From DSPP01 sp964607165 (GTDB lineage: Bacteria > Zixibacteria > MSB-5A5 > DSPP01), in the NCBI GenBank assembly GCA_964607165.1, contig CAZSIT010000001.1, positions 175,422 to 239,421 of the forward strand: DNA of 64,000 nucleotides, written 5' to 3'. The first letter of the stretch is position 1. Each line of letters starts with the position of its first letter. This document shows positions 40,909 through 49,408 of the stretch, piece after piece. The notes beneath the pieces were generated by a model. That model had not been told where the DNA came from. It searched no databases and worked only from the letters and a program-made list of their open reading frames with translations. Position numbers and translations under genes: made by a program.

Positions 40909-41420
40909 TAGCGCGTGGTAATTACGAACTCATCCCGGCGGTTTTGTTGCCAGGAAGCCTCGTCGTGCCCAAAAGCCACCGGCCGCTCCTTGCCGTAGGA
41001 AATGGTGGTTATCCGGCCCGCCTCAATTCCCAAGTCCAGCAAATACTGCCGGGCCGCTGCCGCTCGCCGTTCGCCCAAGGACAGGTTATATTCCACCGTT
41101 CCCCTTTCATCGCAATGCCCTTCAATCTGGGTTTTGATGGAAGAATTTTCGCGCAAAGTCCGGGCGTTGTGCTCCAAGGCCGCTTTGGCGTCGTCGCGGA
41201 TATTATACTTGTCAAAATCAAAATAGATTTTCTGAAAAGCGACCTGTTCTTCCGTTACCTTACCTCCATCAACTGGAGGGGGTGGGGTTGTGGTATCTTG
41301 GGGCGTTGGCTTGGTCTCCGTGACCGGCGGTTTTTCGTCTACCGGCTTTGGTTTTTTTCCACATCCGGAAAAATAAACCGATAAGGCCAACCCTAAAACT
41401 AAAAGTCCAATTCTTTTCAT
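40908..41420 (-). CDS. pal: Peptidoglycan-associated lipoprotein
   Basis: A 170-residue Pal. The ATG at 41420 follows GGAGGGA and begins MKRIGLLVLGLALSVYFSGC, a lipoprotein signal with the cysteine at 20. After a Pro/Thr-rich linker the OmpA-like domain has IYFDFDKYNIRDDAKAALE, IEGHCDERGTVEYNLSLGERRA and YGKERPVAFGHDEASWQQNRR. It tethers the outer membrane to peptidoglycan and binds TolB. The ORF extends further upstream, but those codons lack signal-peptide character. Confidence 0.95.
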   Translation of the reverse strand: MKRIGLLVLGLALSVYFSGCGKKPKPVDEKPPVTETKPTPQDTTTPPPPVDGGKVTEEQVAFQKIYFDFDKYNIRDDAKAALEHNARTLRENSSIKTQIEGHCDERGTVEYNLSLGERRAAAARQYLLDLGIEAGRITTISYGKERPVAFGHDEASWQQNRRDEFVITTR

Positions 41421-41534
41421 CATTCCCTCCACTCTTTTACTCCGTTTCTGCTTTCCAAGTTTCGTTGTCTTTTCGGCTTCAATAACTTGCCGGTTTTTAA
41501 AGAGCCTCAATATATGCCTTATGCTCCACCGCCT

Positions 41535-41564
41535 AAAATACTTCTTCAATGAAAAGCTTGTCAA
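41535..41564 (-). promoter_or_regulatory. Promoter upstream of pal
   Basis: On the minus strand, TTGACA (41564-41559), 18-base spacer, TATTTT (41540-41535), in the gap between the frameshifted membrane gene and pal. It would let pal and cpoB be read independently of tolQRAB. Confidence 0.5.
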
Positions 41565-41594
41565 CAGAAATCGGCGGAAATAAATTTGTTTTGT

Positions 41595-43199
41595 TTACCC
41601 CCCGCTCTGTTCCACGTCGTGAAGCAACTTCCCTGCAAACTCCTTCAAATTTTCAGCCAATTTCTCTTTTTCTTCCGGCTGAACGGCATAAAACGAGACG
41701 AAATCACTCCCGCAAACGATGTTATTTTGAATTTTCCACTCCCCAACCTTAACCCACTCTGCCGGTACCCCGCCTATGCCGTATCGCGCAAACCACTCGT
41801 CGTACAAAATTGCGATTTTCACTCTTCTCGCTTTCCCCAGTTCGTAAATTTTCCGATTATCGTAATTGCCTTGCAATTTCATCTGCGCCACCTCTTTGTT
41901 TGCTAACCCCCAAAGGTCTAAGCAGTCGATTTCCGCCAGATAGTTAATAGCCCCAATATCGTTTGCCCCCACCCTCTCCCCGTGGTAATATTTTTTCAAA
42001 AATCGCCCGATCTGATGCTGCTGCTCATAAATGTTCGTGGTTGCCTGCGGCGTTTTAACCAGAAGCGCCGCTCCGCGCAAAATTGGCGGCGACACAAAAG
42101 CGAGTAAAATCCCCGCCAGAATGGCGTTTTCGACGACATTTTTTTCTCTATATGAATTTTCTCCGGCCAAAATTCTTTTGCCGCAAAACTTAAAACAAAA
42201 AGCCCCAGCACTACCAAATACGCTTCATGGCGAGCAAACGCACCAATTACAGCAAACTGCAAATGCAAAAATGTAATCCCCAAAAAAATCGCCAGCATAA
42301 TTGCCGCCTCGTCCCAAAAACTCTTCTTCTTTCGCAGCAAGAGGTAAAGACTTATCAGATTCCCCAATACCAGCATTAAAATAGTGGTGTTTTTTTTCAG
42401 CTGATATGCGAAATAGGTGAGGAATCGGATAATCTCAACCAGCGAAGTAAAATGCGGCAAATTCCCCTTGATAAGCACCGGATTGGGAAGAAAAAACCAT
42501 CCCTTCGAGACCGAAACAATTCCATAGACAACCGCAGGCAAGAAACCAGTTCCCCAAATAGCCAAGCCCTGCCGTGGTTTCCTTTTCACGATAAACAGCA
42601 GGCCAACCGTAAACACCAAAAATAACCCTTCATACCTAACCGTAGTCACAACCAACGCCAGCATCAACAACGGCGCAAGTTGTCCAATGGCGGTCGCTTC
42701 CTTTGAAAGAATTTTCGCCGCCAAATAAACAAAAGCGATCGCAATTAGCGTATGTAAAATATGTTCCTGTCCACAAAAAATCAGCGAATGAAACGGCGTA
42801 CAAAAAGCGATTAAAAATACCGAGAGAAATACAAAATAATTCGGCAACTCCTTTTTTCTCAAAATGCCATATACCCAAACGCAAAGCGCCGTGGCAAAGG
42901 CGATATTTAATATAAGCGGTATAACATCGTTGACCCCGAAGGCGAAAAAGAAGAGCGAAAGTAATGCCGTCCAAAGCAAGGAAGAGGAGGGGGAGCTAAA
43001 CCCAAATGGTGTTACCTCCCCAGACCCCGTGCTGGCTAAAATTTTTTGCCATCGCCATATGGATGTAGGGGTCATCAAGTGCATAAATCAAATGTCCATC
43101 GTTTTTCTTTAACGATACCATCAGCATAGTGCCAACTATCAACCACAAAAACCCGACACCTGCAATAAGCGGCCAGTGTTTTTTCACCCATTTTCCCAT
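41595..43199 (-). pseudogene. GT-C-like membrane protein gene with two frameshifts
   Basis: Three overlapping minus-strand frames join into one roughly 530-residue polytopic protein. The N-terminus, ending LDDPYIHMAMAKNFSQHGVWG, continues in another frame as VTPFGFSSPSSSLLW (shift near 43010-43023). The second part, ending FAAKEFWPEKIHIEKK, continues as NVVENAILAGILLAFVSPPI (shift in an A7 run, 42139-42145). The DDPYIH loop and about ten helices suggest a GT-C-type glycosyltransferase-like protein of unknown role. ATG at 43199 is preferred over a TTG at 43211. It separates tolB from pal. Assembly error or real decay cannot be told apart here. Confidence 0.68.
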
Positions 43200-43210
43200 T
43201 AACCCCGCCA

Positions 43211-43239
43211 AGTAACAGTCATTCGTTTGCTCCTGTCAA
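43211..43239 (-). promoter_or_regulatory. Promoter of the frameshifted membrane gene
   Basis: On the minus strand, TTGACA (43239-43234), 17-base spacer, GTTACT (43216-43211). The predicted transcript would start about five bases before the ATG at 43199. Confidence 0.48.
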
Positions 43240-43349
43240 TCCCCGTTTTTCTAATTCAAAATCCTGTTTTTCGTATGGGCAGACCAACAGCTTTGCCCTT
43301 TTTGTTTGCTTGTTTTTGGGTTGCAGCCGAGCTCAACTAAGGAAGGAAG

Positions 43350-44675
43350 TTATTGCACCGGTTTTGGTGACCAAACCGGGTTTGAAGCCTTTCCTAAGCG
43401 GGTTACCTGCCTCAGGCCGATTCCATCGTAGGCAATGGTGTAAATATCGCTTTGCCCACCTTGACGCCGGGAAAAAACGATATGGTATCCATCCGGTGAC
43501 CAATGCGGGTTTTCGTTTGACCCGGAATTGGTCAAAATCTGCCTTGACCCACCGGTGGAGGGCATAGTGCAAATGTCGAAATCGCCCCTCTCGCTTCTGG
43601 CCACATAAGCAATCATTGTATTAGCGGGATTGGGAGACCAGCTTGGCGAGTCGTTGTAGTTGCCCTCGTAGGTCAGGCGGGTAACATTCAACCCATCCGC
43701 GTCCGCCACATAAATCTGCGGCGTGCCGGAACGGTCGGAAGTGAAAGCGATGTAACGCCCATCCGGCGAAAAAGTAGGTGAGGAATCTATTCCTTCATTA
43801 TAGGTTAAACGGGAAATTATTTTCCCGGATGGCTCAATAAGATACAGCTCCGAATTGCCGTCAATGGTTAAGGTCAAAGCAATTCTTCGGCCGTCCGGCG
43901 ACCAGACCGCTCCGGTGTTCACTCCCTTGCGGCTGGAAATCGATTTACTTTTACCGGAAGAGAGGTCAAAAAGCCACAAATCGGGATTGCCCGATTTAAA
44001 GCTGGTGTAGCTGATTTCGGAAGCATCCGGCGCAAACGCGGGGGAGATATTAATCGATTTGTCAAACGTGCGTTGGTTCACATTCTCGCCGTCGTAGTCG
44101 CAGATGAAAATTTCCTTGTCTTTGCTTTTTTGCGCGGCAAAAGCGATGTGCGTGGAAGAGACCCCTTTGTGCCCGGTCAATTGCTCGATGATGGCATCCG
44201 ACACCGTGTGAGCTAAACGGCGCTCAAAGTTGCGCTCGGTTTTGAACCGTTTGCTCAAAACTTCCCGCCGGGAGTTGGTTTCTATCAGACGAACCTGTGC
44301 CGAAAGCTCATTCGGTTTAAATCCGAGCTTGCCATAGAGCACAAAGCGGGCTCCTACCTTCAGCCAGTCGTCGATGGTCGGGTCGGTTACCGCAAAAACC
44401 CTTTTGTAGGTGGAGTCGAAATCGACTATGTTGAAAAAAAGAGAAAATTCCAGATCGTTTTTGATGATTTCCGGAAAAGTGGAAAGTAGGAGCGCATCGC
44501 CGGAGGCGATGAGGTTATCTTCCGCTGCGAAGTTCTCGATGGCAATCGCGAACGGTTCCTGCCCAGTTGGGGTGCGCTCTAGTTTTAAACGGAACTCATT
44601 ACCTCTTACGGTGTCCGGTGGTGTTTGGGCATTGGCGACGGAAACGAAGAGAAGTGCGAAAAACAGGGTTTTCAT
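43350..44675 (-). CDS. tolB: Tol-Pal translocation protein TolB
   Basis: A 441-residue periplasmic protein: signal peptide (to VANAQ), an N-terminal alpha/beta domain (IAIENFAAEDNLIASGDALLL, FARFVLYGKLG-type region), and a C-terminal six-bladed PD40 propeller with repeated SPDGRxIAFTSDRSGxPQIY-type blades. TolB shuttles between TolA and Pal and is part of outer-membrane constriction. It lies 9 bases after the TolA-like gene. Confidence 0.95.
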   Translation of the reverse strand: MKTLFFALLFVSVANAQTPPDTVRGNEFRLKLERTPTGQEPFAIAIENFAAEDNLIASGDALLLSTFPEIIKNDLEFSLFFNIVDFDSTYKRVFAVTDPTIDDWLKVGARFVLYGKLGFKPNELSAQVRLIETNSRREVLSKRFKTERNFERRLAHTVSDAIIEQLTGHKGVSSTHIAFAAQKSKDKEIFICDYDGENVNQRTFDKSINISPAFAPDASEISYTSFKSGNPDLWLFDLSSGKSKSISSRKGVNTGAVWSPDGRRIALTLTIDGNSELYLIEPSGKIISRLTYNEGIDSSPTFSPDGRYIAFTSDRSGTPQIYVADADGLNVTRLTYEGNYNDSPSWSPNPANTMIAYVARSERGDFDICTMPSTGGSRQILTNSGSNENPHWSPDGYHIVFSRRQGGQSDIYTIAYDGIGLRQVTRLGKASNPVWSPKPVQ

Positions 44676-44684
44676 TTTTTCCCT

Positions 44685-45314
44685 TTACTGTTTGAATTCA
44701 AGATGGATTCCCAAGTAGGTATCACTGAAATCGGCGGGCAGAGGAGCAAATGGATCGGAGGATAAGAGCGCGCGCTTGCAGGCGTTGTCAAATTGCGAAA
44801 TTCCAGAGGGGGCTTCAATACTCAAATCGGTCAAGCGGCCGTCCTTTTGAATGCGAAAGTAAATTACGGTGGAAAGCGGCAGATCGCTGCGCACTGGATT
44901 TTCCCAGGCCTGGTCAATTTTGTTCAACATCTGCTCAATGTAATACGAATAAGGAAAATTCGGGTTTTCCAGCACCGTTTCGCCAAATGGGGTGTTGGAT
45001 GGGGTCTCGATAACGTTAGGTTGCGATTCAACTTTCTTTTCCTGTTTGGGCGGTTCCGCTTTGGTAAGCTTTTTCTGTTTTTTAATTTTTTCCACCAGTT
45101 TCGGCCCGGGCGGAACCGGCTTTTCGGGGGTCTTTTTAATCTTCGGTATTACCGGAGCTTCCGTTTGAGCTTGGGGTGGAGGAGAAGAAGCCCGAAAATG
45201 AATCTGGATGGTTTGGGATGGAGGTAGAAGCGGTTTTTTAGCCGCCGGCCAAAAGGCCAAAATCAAGATAATTGAGAAATGAATTACGAAAGATATGAAA
45301 TAGGGGGATCTCAC
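44685..45314 (-). CDS. TolA/TonB-type energy transducer
   Basis: A 209-residue protein with an N-terminal membrane anchor (about 6-22), a Pro/Lys/Glu-rich periplasmic spacer (about 38-110), and a TonB C-terminal domain (about 118-209, YYIEQMLNKIDQAWENPV and LSTVIYFRIQKDGRLTDLSIEAPSG). Position between tolR and tolB makes it the TolA of this system, although the domain itself is TonB-like. Overlaps tolR by four bases. Confidence 0.88.
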   Translation of the reverse strand: MRSPYFISFVIHFSIILILAFWPAAKKPLLPPSQTIQIHFRASSPPPQAQTEAPVIPKIKKTPEKPVPPGPKLVEKIKKQKKLTKAEPPKQEKKVESQPNVIETPSNTPFGETVLENPNFPYSYYIEQMLNKIDQAWENPVRSDLPLSTVIYFRIQKDGRLTDLSIEAPSGISQFDNACKRALLSSDPFAPLPADFSDTYLGIHLEFKQ

Positions 45315-45730
45315 TTCAATTTTTCCGGCTCCGTAGCTAAATCAACCGCATCGATGCCCAAGCCCCTAATTTTTCCCATAATGTTCACCACAAACCCATA
45401 GGGGACATCCTTGTCGGCGCGCAGAAAGACCGTTTTGGTTTTGCCGGCCCGTTTGAGCCCGGCCAGCCGCCCCTCGAATTTTTCCAGGGATACGAACTGG
45501 TCGTTGATAAAAATGGCTTTCCGGTTGTTGATGGAAATCACCGCCCCCTGACTGGCGTCCTTGGTCTCGCTTACCGCTTTGGGCAAATTCAATTCAATGC
45601 CGGATTGCAGCATCGGAGCGGCTATCATAAAAATTATCAAAAGCACCAAAACCACGTCCACTAAATTGGTGACGTTGATATCAGCCAGCAAACGGTAATC
45701 TTTCGGTCCGGAGTCGAATTGCACGCTCAT
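45311..45730 (-). CDS. tolR: TolR/ExbD-family protein
   Basis: A 139-residue proton-channel subunit with one membrane helix carrying the essential Asp in NVTNLVDVVLVLLIIFM (about Asp25) and a periplasmic ExbD domain. The ATG at 45730 overlaps the tolQ stop as ATGA, preferred over an in-frame upstream ATG at 45748. Works with TolQ to energise the TolA-like protein. Confidence 0.93.
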   Translation of the reverse strand: MSVQFDSGPKDYRLLADINVTNLVDVVLVLLIIFMIAAPMLQSGIELNLPKAVSETKDASQGAVISINNRKAIFINDQFVSLEKFEGRLAGLKRAGKTKTVFLRADKDVPYGFVVNIMGKIRGLGIDAVDLATEPEKLK

Positions 45731-46467
45731 TTGCCGCTTTCTTTCCAAAAGGCGGTCAGAAGCTCCAAAGCAAAGCTGTTGGTCAAGGCCGCCGTTGCTT
45801 TTAAGCGGCTATTACAGTAATTATACCCCATTACCGCCGGTATTGCGGCTGCCAGCCCGACAATGGTTGCTATCAAGGCCTCGGCAATTCCGGGCGCCAC
45901 GACCGCCAAAGTTGCCTGCCCGCGAATGCCGATAGATAAGAATGAATCCATAACCCCCCAAACCGTTCCCAAAAGTCCGAAGAATGGGGCGGTATTTCCG
46001 GTGGTAGCCAAGAAAGAAACATTTTTTTCCAGCTTGGCAATTTCTTCTTGCGAAACTCGCTTGAGCGTGATGGCAATCGTATCCAAATCGTCCTTGGTCA
46101 AATATCCTTCAATTAGGGGAGAAGCTTCAAATTTTAGTTGCGGGTTGGGATTGGACTTGGGGGCGGCATTCTGGCTATGCCGGCGTGAAAGTTCGTCGCG
46201 GTCTTTGGCCCCCTGTTCCAATATATGGGCCAAAGGGGTTGTCCGCATTCCGGAAAGGGGGGTGTAAACTTCGGAAAGATTTCTGCGTCTGCGGAAAGTA
46301 TGCAAGAACCGTTCCGATTCGCCCCTCACTTTCTTGAATTGTCGAATCTTGGTGACAATGATGCCCCAGGAGAAAATGGAAAGTACGACTAAGATTGCGA
46401 GAACAGTTTTTGAAAACAGGTCGGCCGAAGTAACCAGTTGCCAGATTTGGTTTTCCAATAACAGCAT
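45727..46467 (-). CDS. tolQ: TolQ/ExbB/MotA proton channel protein
   Basis: A 246-residue membrane protein with three helices: N-terminal (about 17-37) and the paired C-terminal helices around TTGNTAPFFGLLGTVWGVMDSF and IAEALIATIVGLAAAIPAVMGYNY, the conserved MotA/TolQ/ExbB region. The ATG at 46467 has AAAGGAG five bases in front; the longer ORF start lacks a site. First gene of the tol operon. Confidence 0.94.
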   Translation of the reverse strand: MLLLENQIWQLVTSADLFSKTVLAILVVLSIFSWGIIVTKIRQFKKVRGESERFLHTFRRRRNLSEVYTPLSGMRTTPLAHILEQGAKDRDELSRRHSQNAAPKSNPNPQLKFEASPLIEGYLTKDDLDTIAITLKRVSQEEIAKLEKNVSFLATTGNTAPFFGLLGTVWGVMDSFLSIGIRGQATLAVVAPGIAEALIATIVGLAAAIPAVMGYNYCNSRLKATAALTNSFALELLTAFWKESGK

Positions 46468-46488
46468 AGCGCTCCTTTCTTGCCCGCT

Positions 46489-46518
46489 TATAAATAGAAA
46501 GTTCGGCCAAAAGGTCAA
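46489..46518 (-). promoter_or_regulatory. Promoter of the tol operon
   Basis: On the minus strand, TTGACC (46518-46513), 18-base spacer, TTTATA (46494-46489), about 22 bases before the tolQ ATG. Confidence 0.55.
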
Positions 46519-46551
46519 GCGGAAGTTTTTAAAAATTTGTGGAAATTGTGC

Positions 46552-46579
46552 TTGACGATTTGGTTGGGAGGGATATATT
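46552..46579 (+). promoter_or_regulatory. Promoter of the small lipoprotein gene
   Basis: TTGACG (46552-46557), 16-base spacer, TATATT (46574-46579). It is divergent from the tol promoter and gives a leader of about 78 bases with GAGGAGGTG ahead of the ATG. Confidence 0.6.
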
Positions 46580-46663
46580 CCGCGTTACTTTTTAGGCAAG
46601 TGGAAGAAAAAGAAAGGTAGGAGTTGGAAGGATACAGTTTCGTTGAGGAGGTGAACACTTAGA

Positions 46664-46840
46664 ATGAAGCGTTTTATAGCGATCGCAATGATTGGTTTGT
46701 TCTGCTTCGCTCTGGTAACCGGATGCGGCAAAAAGCAGGAGGAGCAACCGGCTATGGAGCAGCAGCAGACGATGCCGGCCGACACAATGGCCAAGCCGGC
46801 GGATACCATGATGATGACGGACACCTCCGCAACCAAGTAA
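46664..46840 (+). CDS. 58-residue lipoprotein
   Basis: A short exported protein: MKRFIAIAMIGLFCFALVTGC gives a lipoprotein signal with the cysteine at 21. It is followed by about 37 residues rich in Gln, Glu, Met, Thr and Asp (QEEQPAMEQQQTMPADTMAK). The low-complexity mature part has no fold I can name. GAGGAGGTG, a divergent promoter and a strong terminator make it an independent, probably highly expressed unit, like other small abundant lipoproteins. Confidence 0.78.
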   Translation: MKRFIAIAMIGLFCFALVTGCGKKQEEQPAMEQQQTMPADTMAKPADTMMMTDTSATK

Positions 46841-46861
46841 TTCCGGTTGACAAAAACAAAA

Positions 46862-46890
46862 ACGAGGCCGGGACTGGGCCTCGTTTTTTT
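46862..46890 (+). terminator. Rho-independent terminator after the small lipoprotein
   Basis: Eight-base-pair stem ACGAGGCC/GGCCTCGT (46862-46869, 46877-46884) with a 7-base loop, followed by seven Ts. Confidence 0.9.
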
Positions 46891-46937
46891 GTTAGGCAAG
46901 AATATTAGCAAAACGAATTAGGCTTGCCCCGAAGTCC

Positions 46938-46965
46938 TTGACAATTGCATAGAAAAGCCTATAAT
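46938..46965 (+). promoter_or_regulatory. Strong promoter of the ATP synthase operon
   Basis: Perfect TTGACA (46938-46943) and perfect TATAAT (46960-46965) with a 16-base spacer, the best sigma70-type promoter in the window. Transcription should start near 46972, about 16 bases before the first gene's GTG. Confidence 0.85.
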
Positions 46966-46987
46966 TGCCGTTTTAGTCCGGGGTAGC

Positions 46988-47218
46988 GTGGAGAATAAAC
47001 CCCAGGGAAAAAAGTGGAAGGAGTTCCGGCGGGCCGGGTATCTGGCGGTCATTCCAATTCTTTTGGCGGTCGGACCGGTTTTGGGCTGGTTTTTGGGCGA
47101 CTTCCTCGATAAGAAACTTGGTACCGGCTCGTGGCTAACCTACATCGGGATTTTGGTCGGTTTTGTGGCGGCGGGGATGGAAGTTTATCGTTTGGCAAAA
47201 AAGGCAGGCGAAGATTAG
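46988..47218 (+). CDS. atpZ: AtpZ-like F1Fo accessory membrane protein
   Basis: A 76-residue protein with two membrane helices and the loop GWFLGDFLDKKLGTG, the pattern of the AtpZ/AtpI (AtpQ) accessory subunit at the head of many atp operons. Thought to act in c-ring assembly or Mg2+/Ca2+ uptake. GTG start right behind the promoter. Confidence 0.82.
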   Translation: MENKPQGKKWKEFRRAGYLAVIPILLAVGPVLGWFLGDFLDKKLGTGSWLTYIGILVGFVAAGMEVYRLAKKAGED

Positions 47219-47262
47219 CGGCATAGAAACAAAGCCGGAAACAGAGACGTAAGAAATAGAGG

Positions 47263-47670
47263 ATGATTATACCAGCTTTCATAAAACGGGTTGTAGTAAT
47301 GGCGGCAATTTTATCGGCCGTTGGCTTTTTGTTTCTTGCGACTTATTATCAATTTGCGTTTGCTTTGGCGGTTTTGTTGGGAGGGTTGTGGGGCGCCCTT
47401 AACTTTCTGGCTTTGACCTTTATGGTGCAACAGCTTCTGCGGCCGACGCCGATTGACTGGCCGGCCGCCCTGGCTTCCGTTTTCGTCAAGCTTCCATTAT
47501 TATACGCGGCCGGGCTCTTGCTTATAATGTGGGATTTTCTCCCCAAATTGGGGCTGGTCGCCGGTTTTTCAATTGTTTTTGCCGTCATAATTCTCAAGGG
47601 TTTGGGACGGATGCTTTTGAAACTGGACGAAAGAGAAACCGATTTTGGAACCGGAGTGAAACGGGCTTAA
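47263..47670 (+). CDS. atpI: ATP synthase subunit I-like membrane protein
   Basis: A 135-residue protein with four membrane helices (about 11-28, 31-50, 66-85, 90-110) and a short charged tail. Position between AtpZ and subunit a matches AtpI/AtpR assembly factors. An AGAGG-type site lies directly before the ATG. Confidence 0.7.
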   Translation: MIIPAFIKRVVVMAAILSAVGFLFLATYYQFAFALAVLLGGLWGALNFLALTFMVQQLLRPTPIDWPAALASVFVKLPLLYAAGLLLIMWDFLPKLGLVAGFSIVFAVIILKGLGRMLLKLDERETDFGTGVKRA

Positions 47671-47714
47671 ATTTTTTTTGGATAGTTAAAGAAAAATTTC
47701 ACAAGCGATAGAAG

Positions 47715-48518
47715 ATGATTTTAAACCTACTCGAAGAAACGGGCAAGCGCCAGGAAGAAGCGGAAGAGCTTCCTAATATTCTTACACTCGTTTTTGGACA
47801 TCACCCTCATTCGGCGGTTGGCAGGTTTTTAATTGAATACCAAAACATTTTCTTCGCCTGGGTGGTGGCGGGGCTGATCTCACTCGCCTTCTACCTCGCC
47901 TACCGGAAGCGGGAGATGATTCCGGGGGGCTTGCAGAATCTTTTGGAGCTTGCCGTCGAGGGATTGGACGGTATCGTCAGCGGAATTTTAGGGAAAGAGG
48001 GGCGCCGCTACCTGCCGTTTTTGGGGACCCTTTTCCTTTATATATTGTGTATGAACCTTTTCGGCTTAATTCCCGGCTTACTGTCCCCCACGGGCGGGCC
48101 TTCCGGCGTCAACATTACCATGGCTTTAGCCATCTGCGTTTTCTCTTATGTGCAATACACCGCTATCACGCGGCTCGGTCCGTTTAAATATCTGTATCAT
48201 TTGATGGGTGAACCGAAAGGTGTGGTGGGGTGGGTAATGGTGCCTTTGATTTTTCCGGCCCATCTGGTGGGGGAAATTGCCAAGCCGATGAGTTTGGCCT
48301 TCAGGCTATTCGGCAACATCACGGGGGAAGATATTTTGATTTTGGCTTTTGTCGGGTTGGGAATTTCTTTGACCAGCTTTTTGCCGGTCGGGATTCCATT
48401 GCAGGTGCCGTTCCTTTTTATGGCGCTTCTAACCTCCACGATACAAGCGTTAGTTTTTACGTTGCTTTCGACCGTTTACTTTTCGCTGGTTTTACCGCAT
48501 GAAGAAAATGAACATTAA
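47715..48518 (+). CDS. atpB: F1Fo ATP synthase subunit a
   Basis: A 267-residue proton-channel subunit with five to six helices. The essential Arg lies in AKPMSLAFRLFGNITGED (near 196), and the C-terminal helix has TIQALVFTLLSTVYFSLVL. The opening is acidic and periplasmic or cytosolic. It is followed by a repeat-bearing 163-base gap before atpE. Confidence 0.95.
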   Translation: MILNLLEETGKRQEEAEELPNILTLVFGHHPHSAVGRFLIEYQNIFFAWVVAGLISLAFYLAYRKREMIPGGLQNLLELAVEGLDGIVSGILGKEGRRYLPFLGTLFLYILCMNLFGLIPGLLSPTGGPSGVNITMALAICVFSYVQYTAITRLGPFKYLYHLMGEPKGVVGWVMVPLIFPAHLVGEIAKPMSLAFRLFGNITGEDILILAFVGLGISLTSFLPVGIPLQVPFLFMALLTSTIQALVFTLLSTVYFSLVLPHEENEH

Positions 48519-48530
48519 ACACGAGTATAC

Positions 48531-48629
48531 GTGCAGGATACCCTTCGACTTCACTCGGCTTCGCTTTCTCGGCTGCGCTCGGAACAAGTCGGGACAAGTC
48601 GCTCAGGGCAGGCAAAAACCATCCTGCAC
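48531..48629 (+). repeat. Inverted repeat inserted between atpB and atpE
   Basis: GTGCAGGAT (48531-48539) is mirrored by ATCCTGCAC (48621-48629). The interior has CCCTTCGACTTCACTCGG and CTCAGGGCAGG, a Cys/Ser-codon-like motif of a kind seen as a dispersed repeat in many genomes. Its presence inside a strictly conserved operon suggests insertion without disrupting transcription. Confidence 0.65.
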
Positions 48630-48681
48630 TACGGTAATTATACAGGGAGAGAAGGAACATTAAACCAAACAAGGAGGAGAT

Positions 48682-48921
48682 ATGGATTATCATGTTGCGT
48701 TAGCTTTCGCGCTGCCTTTGGCCATCGGAGTGGCCGCCATCGGCTCGGGCTTGGGCCTGGGCCGCGCCGTGCAAGGGGCATTGGAAGCTATTGGCCGGCA
48801 GCCGGAAGCGTATGGCAAGATTCTGACCGCGATGATTGTCGGCGCCGGGCTGTGCGAGGCTTTGACCATTTATGCGCTCATCGTCTTCTTTATGATGCGC
48901 CCCGCCATCGTCCCGGTCTGA
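48682..48921 (+). CDS. atpE: F1Fo ATP synthase subunit c
   Basis: A 79-residue two-helix proteolipid with the RQPEA loop (about 39-43) and the ion-carrying carboxylate Glu59 in AGLCEALTIYALIVFF. The Na+-type ligands (Gln in the first helix, Ser/Thr next to the Glu) are missing: the first-helix position is Leu and the residue after the Glu is Ala. Proton coupling is expected. AAGGAGGAGA precedes the ATG. Confidence 0.96.
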   Translation: MDYHVALAFALPLAIGVAAIGSGLGLGRAVQGALEAIGRQPEAYGKILTAMIVGAGLCEALTIYALIVFFMMRPAIVPV

Positions 48922-48925
48922 TAAA

Positions 48926-49408
48926 ATGAACCTGGTCTGGCAGCAGGTTCTAACCCAGATTGTCGGTTTTTTAATCGTTCTCTGGGTTTTAAAGCGCTTT
49001 GCCTGGAAGCCGATTCTTAATCTTTTGGAAGAGCGCCGCCAGAAAATTAAATCTGAGTTTGATGAGGCGGCCCGTCGGAAAGAGGAGGCTAATCAGCTTC
49101 TCGCTTCCTACGAGGCGAAGCTGAAGGAAATCGACGCCGCGGCGCGGGCCAAAATTGCCGAAGCGGTTTCCGAGGCGCAAAAAATCGCGGGCGAAATCAA
49201 GGAGGAGGCGCGCAGGGAAGGGCGAGAGCTGGTGGTTCGCTCGCAGGCCGAAATCCAGCGCGAGATTGCCAAGGCGAAAGTCCAGCTGAAAGAGGATATG
49301 GTAGCCATCAGTTTGATGGCTACGGAAAAAATTATTGCCCAGCGGTTGGATGAACCGGGGCACCGGCGCCTGATTGACGACTTTTTGGCCAAAGTCGAGC
49401 GGGTATGA
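48926..49408 (+). CDS. atpF: F1Fo ATP synthase subunit b
   Basis: A 160-residue subunit: one N-terminal membrane helix (about 7-24) followed by a long charged coiled coil (ERRQKIKSEFDEAARRKEEA to IDDFLAKVERV) forming the peripheral stalk. Starts 4 bases after atpE and overlaps atpH by four bases (ATGA). Confidence 0.94.
   Translation: MNLVWQQVLTQIVGFLIVLWVLKRFAWKPILNLLEERRQKIKSEFDEAARRKEEANQLLASYEAKLKEIDAAARAKIAEAVSEAQKIAGEIKEEARREGRELVVRSQAEIQREIAKAKVQLKEDMVAISLMATEKIIAQRLDEPGHRRLIDDFLAKVERV

Noticed and set aside
48682..48921. Subunit c as a Na+-translocating type
   Set aside because: The Gln of helix 1 is Leu and the Ser/Thr after the Glu is Ala, so the Na+ ligand set is missing.
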